Part shown: positions 55,894-64,000 of the stretch, in pieces
How the letters are laid out: each line of letters begins with the position of its first letter
How positions within the stretch are numbered: the first letter of the stretch is position 1
Assembly (NCBI GenBank): GCA_014773175.1
Contig: VXCM01003171.1
Location: 1-64,000 of the forward strand
DNA from: Lucifuga dentata
Lineage: Eukaryota; Chordata; Actinopteri; Ophidiiformes; Bythitidae
Length of the DNA: 64,000 bases
Reading direction: 5' to 3'
The notes under the pieces: model-generated
What the model was told of the DNA's origin: nothing
The model's input: the letters and a program-made list of their open reading frames with translations, nothing else
Databases searched by the model: none
Made by a program: the position numbers and the translations under genes

Positions 55894-57171
55894 GGTCAAA
55901 GGTCAAGGCTCGCAAACTTGGAGTGCCCCACTCCTGCAGCTGATTCTGAGCCTTGATTTTAGCAAATATTTATTCAGAATGTGAACACTTTGCGGTTACG
56001 TCTCCCACGCCAGACGAAAGCATGTGAAGCTGCGAGGGCGTGAACATGCCGTGTCTGCCCCCACGCTAGCTAACGCCTGTGAACCCGCCACGTTCTCCTC
56101 TCACATGCCCGACTGTTATTCCCTCCTCAGCTCCAGCCGAGCGCAGGGGGATCCCACGTTAAGAGGCAGCACTCGGAAACAGGATATGGTGGGAGACCTT
56201 TTGTGTGTTTGACTTTTACTGAGAGAAAAGGAAAACACGAGAGTTTCTCACCTACTTACAGCCATGTTGGAGGCTGAAGTGATAAGAAGAAAGCTGCCCC
56301 CCCAGGGTGTGTACAGAGAGTAACTGGAGATGTGTGTGTGTTTGTGTGTGTGTGTGTGCCTTTAGGGGGTTGTCCGTAATGTTCAAATATAATGACAGAA
56401 TTGTTGTCTGACTGTGTTAAAACTGTGAAAACACACTTTGCGTGTTCAAAATCTGAAGTCAAAGAAAAGGTCGTTCAGTACGTTTACATGCATCTGATTA
56501 TTTGTCTCTATGAGATTAAGAAATACACACGAACATACATGACACGCTGCGTAATCAGAGTATGCAGAGGGTCGGCCAGGTGAGGAAATGTTATAAGTTT
56601 ACATGCTCAAATATATTATTTACAAGGTCTGTTAGAATTTATGTTAATTTTAATTTAATTATAGAGATTAATGATGATTTATTGCCTTAATCAGAGTAAA
56701 ATCAAAGTTTTAACATGCATGTAAATGTACTGACCATCATATCTGCACGTGTTCTGATGTCTGCTTTAAATCAACTATTAAAAACATCTAATATAACACA
56801 TTTTATGCGGTGTATTAAAATCACTTTTTTTTTTTTGCACCATGCATGTGAAATTTTTGAACCTTTAAGGTATGTGTGTGCGTGTGTGTGCGTGTGTATG
56901 TGTGCCTGAGAACCAGACTGGATGCCTTTATCACTGCAGCACAACACATCCGACAGCAATGTCGCAACAGCAAAGTGTGTGTGTTATATGTGTAGTGTGT
57001 GTGTGTGTGTGTGTGTGTTGTGTCAGTGTTTATANCAGCAAAGTGTGTGTGTTATATGTGTAGTGTGTGTGTGTGTGTGTGTGTGTTGTGTCAGTGTTTA
57101 TACAGTATATCTGTGTGTAATTTTGTGCGTGTTTGCTGACTAGACTGTCACTCTGCTGACATGTGTATGCA

Positions 57172-57210
<39 letters not shown>

Positions 57211-57512
57211 GCTGGTATTTGGTGGGTCTATATGTCTGAGGAATGTTAATGCATGGCAGAGAGCAATCAGGGCAGAAAGCAGAACAAAGGGAAATGGATG
57301 AAGTGGGAGGATAAAAGAAGTGACAGTGCAGATTAATGATGGTGAACAATACACACGTCTAAGCAGAACCTGTGAAGTCTGAGTGACTGATACACTCACA
57401 CACTTTACTGTTTCTCAGCTCGGAGACTTATTGTGTGTTCAATTTTAACTCTCAATTTGGGAAAGACTTTCCAATGGATCTGAGCGAATGGAAAAGTATT
57501 TTAAGAGCTTAA
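55894..57512. other. Intergenic with GT microsatellites
   Basis: GT tracts at about 56330-56358, 56873-56905, 56995-57020, 57065-57088 and 57176-57209. No gene. Confidence 0.5.
56968..57102. repeat. 67-bp duplication around a single N (assembly join)
   Basis: Positions 56968-57034 and 57036-57102 are the same 67-bp sequence with N at 57035 between them, identical in form to the joins at 4948 and 25026. Confidence 0.9.
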
Positions 57513-57689
57513 AGGACTATACTGGTAGTTTTTCTTATTTGAGCCCAACCATTTTCCAAAACATAAAACTGTATTTTAGTTTTCGTGTCATTTTGCCAAA
57601 TCCTCTAATCTTTCAAAATAAAAGGTTCAGGTGATATGACATGTGGTGTGTGTTTCGCTGTGATGGATTACTAACCTCAAGCGCTTCAT

Positions 57690-58815
57690 GAATAGAATAG
57701 AATAGCTTTATTGTCATTATACGTAACATATAATGAAATTACAGGTGCTTCTCCCTTAGTGCATAAGTATAAAGTATAAAAAAGAGTAAAAACAACTTTG
57801 TACACATCTATTTAAATTATATTTACACAGCTGAAAAGATAAATATACTTATCAAAGTGTATATCAAAGTATATCAAAAGTGTATATCAAGTATATCAAA
57901 AAAAGTGTATCAAGTATATTTATATATATAGATATAGATGTGTGTATTTCGATATTTACAACAGTAGCAGGGATGGTAGCAGCAATCAATAAGTATTGCA
58001 CAGAGTAATAAACACCAGGTAGTTAGCAGCAATCAGAATATAGTTCACAGTTTACATGGTACCGATTTAAAGTGGTGAACAAGGTGCCATGGGAACAGAA
58101 TTGCACATGATGGTGACGTTGACAGAGTAATGTCCAGGTCAGCGGTGATTTAGTGTTCTGATGGCCCAAGGGTAGAAACTGTTCCTTAGTCTGGATGTGC
58201 GGGCCTTCATTGACCTGTAGCGCTTGCCAGAAGGCATCCGTTCAAACAGGTGATGCGCTGGGTGCGAGGGGTCTTTGAGGATGGCGGTGGACCTTCGCAG
58301 GCATCTGGAGCCGGCGATCTCCTCCAGGGAGGGCAGAGGGCAGCCGACGATTTTCTGGGCCGTGTTTATGACCCTCTGCAGGGCCTTCCTGTCCGCAGCC
58401 GAGCTCCCAGCGTACCAGGCAGAGATGCAGTATGTGATTACACTCTCGATGGTGGAACGGTAGAAGGTCACCAGCAGCCTCTGATCCAGTTTGTTCTTCC
58501 TGAGGACCCTCAGGAAGTGTAGTCTCTGCTGGGCCTTCGCCATCACTGCTTTGGTGTTAACGGACCAGGTCAGCTCCCCCGATAAGTGGACTCCTAGGAA
58601 TCTGAAGGAGCTCACTGTCTCCACCACGTCCCCATTGATGTAAAGAGGGGCGTGGTCCACTCTGGTCCTTCGGAAGTCTACAATGACCTCCTTGGTTTTT
58701 GTGGTGTTCAGCAGCAGGTTGTTGGCTAAACACCACGTGGACAGATGTTCCACCTCCTCTCTGTAGGCAGCCTCGTTCAGCCCTTCATCAAGCATTTCAA
58801 GTCTCCACTGGAATG
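57690..58815 (-). mobile_element. 5'-truncated L2-like LINE
   Basis: On the minus strand a coding relic is followed by a 3' UTR that ends CAATAAAGCTATTCTATTCTATTC, a typical fish LINE tail. It is inserted inside a MITE. Confidence 0.8.
58139..58815 (-). pseudogene. LINE ORF2 C-terminal part (intact frame, 5' truncated)
   Basis: About 225 codons remain open to a natural stop. They cover the end of the reverse transcriptase and the thumb/C-terminal region of an L2/CR1-like LINE: YREEVEHLSTWCLANNLLLN, KTKEVIVDFRR, FRFLGVHLSGELTW, LVTFYRSTIESVITYCISAW and RRSTAILKDPSHPAH. The catalytic F/YADD part lies upstream and is missing. The uninterrupted frame suggests recent insertion. Confidence 0.85.
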
Positions 58816-59026
58816 AAATGAAATAAATGGCACCCTGGAAGGTAGGAAAAAGAATCTGAAAATTCAGTTTTATGCTTTGGAGAATGGTTGGCAGTAACAT
58901 GTATGCAGGTTGTATTTACTGGGTACAAACATACTAAATTAGTGTGTATGGTCCTTCAATGACAGGTAGAGTGCAAGTATTTTAGGATATGTGAAGAAAT
59001 ATCTTTGGCAATATGCTAACAGTTAA

Positions 59027-59581
59027 AGGACCATACCACCCATTTTGCATGTTTGAGCCTAATATATTTAATTTTCATACGTTACATTACTGACAATCAT
59101 TTCCCAAAGCATAAAACCATATTTCAGCTTTCCTGATATTTTGCAAAATCTCTTAATCTTTCAAAATCAAATTTAAAAATCGATGTTTCGCCTGCTAATA
59201 GTTACACAGCCTTATGAAGTCACGGTCCTTTAAATTTTTCCATAAACGCAGGTCTTCTTTTGGGACTATATTCCCCGGTGGAGGCATACATTCACTCCAC
59301 GCTTTTTATTGTGCTTAAATGCTAAAATTATGAAACTTCAAAAAAAAAAAAAAACCTGAATAAATGTTTTGTTCGCAATGATGGATTACCTATCCCAAGA
59401 ACGTTTCCAGTATCAACAAGTTGATTTTAATAGCAGAATGAACTGAAACCAATGGAGGTCTGGAAGGTGGGAAAAACATTTTTAATTCACCTTTCACTTT
59501 GGGAAATAATTATCATTAATGTAACATGTATGAAAATTGAGTATATTACACTCAAACATGTAAAATGGCTGGTATGGTCCT
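59027..59581 (-). mobile_element. TTAA MITE, copy 7
   Basis: 555 bp in inverted orientation relative to copy 3. TTAA at 59023-59026 and 59582-59585. Both inverted arms and all the central blocks are present. Confidence 0.88.
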
Positions 59582-59585
59582 TTAA

Positions 59586-61214
59586 ATTAAAACATTAGGG
59601 TTGGAGTTTGGATGCAAGAATTTTTTTGATCAGCCACTTGATTTGTGGCTAAAAAGGACTGATGAGTGAACGGTCAGGATGGTGTCGGTTCTGTGGAACA
59701 TAAATGAGAACTTTTCCAGGAAATTGCTGGGATTCATTGGAGGACGTATGATAGAAGATGCTCAATCACTCCTGGATCTGTTAGATGTTTTATTATCTTC
59801 AGTAATCACCTTCTGATCGACCTGCAAGCTCCCTGCAACCGACCAATCAATCGCGATCTACCGGACGGGCCCCTTTAATGGAGACATGAAGAATATCTGA
59901 AAATATAAGACATTTTTATGAAATTTAATGGTCAATTTGGATGAAAGAAGTCAGTTTTTGGAATACACAGGGAATCACCAATTTCAGTGTAAATCAATAG
60001 AAAGTGATTCGACCTGATCACCTCTCTGTTCACACCGTGCTGAACGAAGGGAAAACAGTCATAAAGAGCAAAACGTTCCCTGTTATTACTGCCGCTCCCT
60101 TCATTTCTCACCGGAGGAGCATCCCAAGCCCAACAAAGGTCCCAGGAATGTCTCCTCCTCACTCCCAGGCAATGCTGCCACCTCAGGAATGTGGAGGAGG
60201 TGGAGGGAGAATTAAATGGAAGAAAAGAAGAGAGGGAAAGAAGGAGGATTCCTGCGTCTTGTCCCCCTCCTTGTCGAGGCGATCGTCTGTAGTTGTCCCA
60301 GCGTGAGAAAGAACAAAGAGTGGAGAAGAGAGGAGGAGGATGTGTCGTTTCTTCAAGGCCCCATGCTTTGCGTCGCTAATTGGAGGAATGAGAGGAATGG
60401 AGGATGGAGTTTTTGGAGGTGCTGGTACTCCGTTTGTCAGTCCATCTGTGCTTTAAGACAAAAGCCGAGAGCCAGATGCATCGCTTAGATCTGAAGACAT
60501 CTGGAGGTTTAGACGGTTATGATTCTTGATGATTCTTGAGGATTAATCAAGAGGCTGCAAAGTTATAATCCAGATTTAGAACTTCATCTTTATCAGAGTT
60601 AGCACTGTGTGAAATGTGTGTGAAATGTGTCCAGAGAAAACGCAAAAGGCACGATTCTTCGATTTTAATATTCAAAATTAAATTTTAATGTAAAGATATG
60701 TAACTCCCTCTAGTGTTAGATTCTGGTACTGCAGTTTGCTTAAAGTTTTTAGAACAGGATCCATAGTTCTCGTAATTCACAAATCTCCAAGTCGATTCTC
60801 CCAGGTTCTGATCTAAATGATTTCCGGTGCTTCTACTCAGAAAAACATGGATTCCCACAGCAAGATAATACCAATACAAGCTACAAAGTGGTTACAACAC
60901 TTTTTACTACACATATCAAATATGTCTCATTCTGTTCCTGCTACAGTTACAACGGATGAAGCCTTTCAGATAAACATTTTTAAAACTGTTGAAGTCCAGT
61001 GACTCACCTTCGGCCTTCTGTACGTGTTATCACTCTGAGATGAACCTTCACAGAAATATTCAAATCAAATCAGGTTTTATCAGCTACAAAATGATGCAAA
61101 TGGAAATCAGTTGCTGTTCATTATGTGCATCACTATACTGTTGTGATGTCAGACCGGGAATTTTGACTTTATTGTTTTTAAAGGAATTACGACTTGGTGG
61201 GGTGGGGTGGGGGN

Positions 61215-61246
<32 letters not shown>

Positions 61247-63668
61247 GTGGGAAAAAGGGAGAGGAAAAAAAGGGGGGGAAAAGGAATTCTGACTTTAATG
61301 ACCGCTCCATTGCACTTTTCCATGTCACACATTGGATTTCTCTGAGTTCCCAGTATTCCTGGTGACGTGGAGTAGAGTTTTAATAAATCCAGCTGGACTG
61401 TTTGTGAGAAACTGAGGCAGAGATTCTGTAAAGTCATAACTGACATTTTTATGACTCATTTTTGCGGCTTCATAGTTGTAGTTTTGCAGAATTTGTTTTT
61501 TTTTTTTTTTTCNTTTTTTTTTTTTTTTTACCTGAAAAACATCACGTATTGCTGATACGAATGTAAAATCAGTTTCATAACACGCTGTAATCTCACCTCC
61601 ACTTCCTGTCCGCTCATCTTTCTCTTTCTTTACACACACATCTCCCCTCCATCTCTCGCTTTCTTTCCTCGCCTCTGTTGCTGAAAAACTCTCCGTCTTT
61701 CATCTGTACGGTTTTTCTTCCGCAGTCTTCTGATCAAAGACGTAATCCTCCGCAAGCTCTTTTCCTCATGTCCTTCCTGTCTGGGGATGAAGATGAGAAA
61801 TGCTTGGATCAATAGGAGTTTTGATTCAGAGGCTTCTGTATTCTGCCTTCGCCGCTTTGTGGACGAACGCCGAGATAAGACGGTTCTCACCACTGACGCC
61901 GACACCACTCAGGCTGAAGCTGACAAAGGCAGACATGACACAGGTGGTTATCTTTCCTCCATAAAGGCCTAATAAGGAATGGGATCCATCAGGGGAGCCA
62001 GACGTGAAGGGATGCGAGAGGAAGCGTGCTGGGTTGATCAGGTGCACATGTGGACTTAGTTACCATGGAGACGAGCTTCCACGTGGCCTTACTTCATCTT
62101 CTAATGGTGGAAACTCACCTGGGTATGGTGAGGCTGAATTTACTGTCGTCGCCTCCAGGGATTACTTTGCACTTTGCATAACAAAAGCAAAGAGGCTGTG
62201 CTGGCTTTTGCAGTTGTGTGTGTGTGTATGTGTTTCTATTTTTCTAAGGCCAAAGAGGACACTTTCATCTGACCACCGCTCCCTTTCCTCTACTGCCTGC
62301 CTTCAGGGACAGATTAACCTTTAACACACACACACACACACACACATGCACACACACACATAGGCCACCTTTGCCAGCAGCACTGAAGTCCCTTTAAAGG
62401 GGAAGCAAAGGACGTGCAAGAACCTTTTAGTTAAGATGTGTGTGTGTGTGTATGCGTGCGCGTGTGTGTTTGTGTGTCGTCCTCGCTGGTTGTGTGAGAG
62501 AGTGACGGTGTGATAACAGAGATGAACTGAGAGTGTGTGCAGCCAAAGAGGTGGTGAGGAGGATAAAGCTCGGAAGTGTGTGTGTGTGTGTGTTTGTGTG
62601 TGTGTAAGAGGGCAGAGGTCATGACAACGGCCCATAGGTTCAGAGGTTCAGCTGAGGTCCTGAGAGAATCTTCTCAGCTACCTGTATCTCTGCCTGATAA
62701 GACTGCAAATACAGCAAAAATGTGTGTGTGGGAGCGTGTGTGTGTGTGTGTGTGTGTCCATTTGGCAGAGAAACAGAAAGTGATGATAACAATGGGGAGT
62801 AGGATGATGGTTCTTTCTGCTGAGAACTAAGATATTTTTATACTGTAAACTAAACACTTGTTGCAGCTTTTTGTTCGTAATAAACAGGAAAAATCACGCT
62901 CGCTATAATTAAATTTTATTTTTAAAAAAAACAGCATCAACTACAAAAACTCACCGCTTCACGCACACGCTGGATTCCTGCCAACACACTTCATGACTGA
63001 ATAATTTCATTGTAAACTTGAACTTCCTGTCTCGTGGTTGTATTTTTCGCCCGCATTGACAACATGCCAGTTCTCGCCGACTGAGGATTGTTTTATTCCC
63101 CGTGAAGTCACGGCTCGTCCACGGAATCAGGCGCAAACAATGTCAATTTAATTCCCGACCTTATCGACCGGCACAAACGTGCATCACAATTAAAGGCACA
63201 GTGCCACCAGGGAAAAAGACCTTTTCATGCAGCCATGTTTGGAAATGAAAATAACTTTCTAGCTGGCCCTGAAATGCTGTTTTCTTGCTCTGGCAACTCA
63301 AACGCTTTACATAGACGATTACTTAAAGCCGCTGCATGTTCACCCGTGCAGCCTGTGGCATTCACAGATATTTTTATTGTTTTTCTTCTCCACACCACTT
63401 TAGAGTCGGCGCTCTTCCTCGCTGGCTGACTTTAAACCTTGTGAATTACACATTTTCTCACAGCAAATGCAAAAACAGCGTTAAAGCTCCGTAACAAGCG
63501 GATCTTATTTTCCTTGGCCTCCCATTTTTCCGACACAATCACACGGAACCAAAACAAAGAGGTAATGAGATTTGGCTGGAGCGACTCTCCCCTCCCCCAT
63601 CCTCGCCTCCTCTCTCTCTCTATCACAGCTGCAAAAAATATGCTAATAGAAATAAGCAAACCTCGATT
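59586..63668. other. Intergenic, no gene seen
   Basis: CA/GT tracts (about 62217-62231, 62324-62356, 62438-62480, 62576-62604, 62720-62757) and homopolymer/N joins at 61214 and 61513. Open frames are short, overlapping and low-complexity. No RNA gene recognised. Confidence 0.45.
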
Positions 63669-63672
63669 TTAA

Positions 63673-64000
63673 AGGACCATACCGGCAATTGTACATGTTT
63701 GAGCCTAATATATTAAATTTTCATACGTTACGTTACTGATAATCTTTTCCCAAATGATAAAACTGTATTTCAGCTTTCCTGATATTTTGCAAATCTCTTA
63801 ATCTTTCAAAATCAAATATTCATGCAAATACACCCACCTTAAAAATCCATGTTTCTCCTGCTAATAGTTACGCAGCCTTATGAAGTCATGGTCCTTTAAA
63901 TTTTTCCATAAACACAGGTCTTCTTTTGGGACTATATTCCCCGGTGGAGGCATACATTCACTCGATGCTTTTTATTGAACTTAAATGCCAAAATTGCATA
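63673..64000 (-). mobile_element. TTAA MITE, copy 8 (cut by window end)
   Basis: TTAA at 63669-63672, then AGGACCATACCGGC and the inverted-orientation sequence through TTCTTTTGGGACTATATTCC. The rest lies beyond the window. Confidence 0.85.

Larger units (their letters stand above)
57513..58954 (-). mobile_element. Divergent TTAA-family MITE interrupted by an L2-like LINE
   Basis: The left arm starts AGGACTATACTGG after TTAA (57509-57512) and runs to about 57688 (ATTACTAACCTCAAGCG). The other half resumes at about 58826 (CCTGGAAGGTAGGAAAAA) and ends GTGTATGGTCCTTCAA at about 58954-58959. The ends pair with each other, and both match the subfamily at 23139 (AAATACAACCTGCATACATG). Confidence 0.65.

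Noticed and set aside
60004..60488. Two overlapping plus-strand frames of 90-100 codons
   Set aside because: Purine-rich composition, no domain and no splice signals consistent with a gene.

Overview
This is vertebrate nuclear DNA, most likely from a ray-finned (teleost) fish. It has intron-containing immunoglobulin-superfamily genes, long AT-rich introns, many CA/GT and CT microsatellites, and a dense fish-type repeat complement: V-SINE/DANA-like SINEs, L2/CR1-like and L1 LINE fragments, a Tc1-like transposon, hAT elements and a Gypsy-type solo LTR. No species can be assigned from the sequence.

Genes. (1) On the minus strand at 1546-2289, a single coding exon encodes a secreted protein of 247 residues that I recognise as the fish homolog of C21orf62. 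(2) On the plus strand, two tandem B7-family genes (ICOSLG-like) span 15390-22659 and 29542-38111. Each can be assembled into five coding exons (signal peptide, Ig V-type, Ig C-type, transmembrane, cytoplasmic tail). Both models are 909 nt (302 codons plus stop), and their introns 1-3 are all phase 1. They are membrane co-stimulatory-ligand-type proteins and look like tandem duplicates. I recognise no other cellular protein gene; 38.1-64 kb appears intergenic.

Mobile DNA. A family of about 0.55-0.6 kb palindromic MITEs with TTAA target duplications and AGGACC termini has eight recognisable copies, including one in intron 4 of each B7 gene, plus at least four divergent relatives. Two of those relatives carry nested LINE insertions: an L1 fragment at 11590-12380 and an L2-like LINE at about 57690-58815. 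Also present are a TA-flanked MITE with a hairpin element inside it (2453-3056), a frameshifted Tc1 copy (31715-33276), two hAT elements with 8-bp target duplications (19464-20075, 27231-27712), a 479-bp solo LTR (35582-36060), two copies of one MITE in inverted orientation (41681-42254, 43127-43639), and several LINE 3' ends.

Most unusual segment. At 51375-52095 (minus strand) an initially near-intact elongator tRNA-Met-like sequence recurs about every 146 bp, alternating with a tRNA-Val-like/SINE-head sequence. The last head runs into a V-SINE-type tail. This is either a decaying tRNA cluster or a composite multi-headed SINE.

Assembly quality. There is one 299-bp N gap (38807-39105) and about 22 single-N joins. 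At 4948, 25026 and 57035 the single N lies between two copies of the same 67-bp sequence (a similar case is at 52198). These are unmerged contig ends, not biological duplications.
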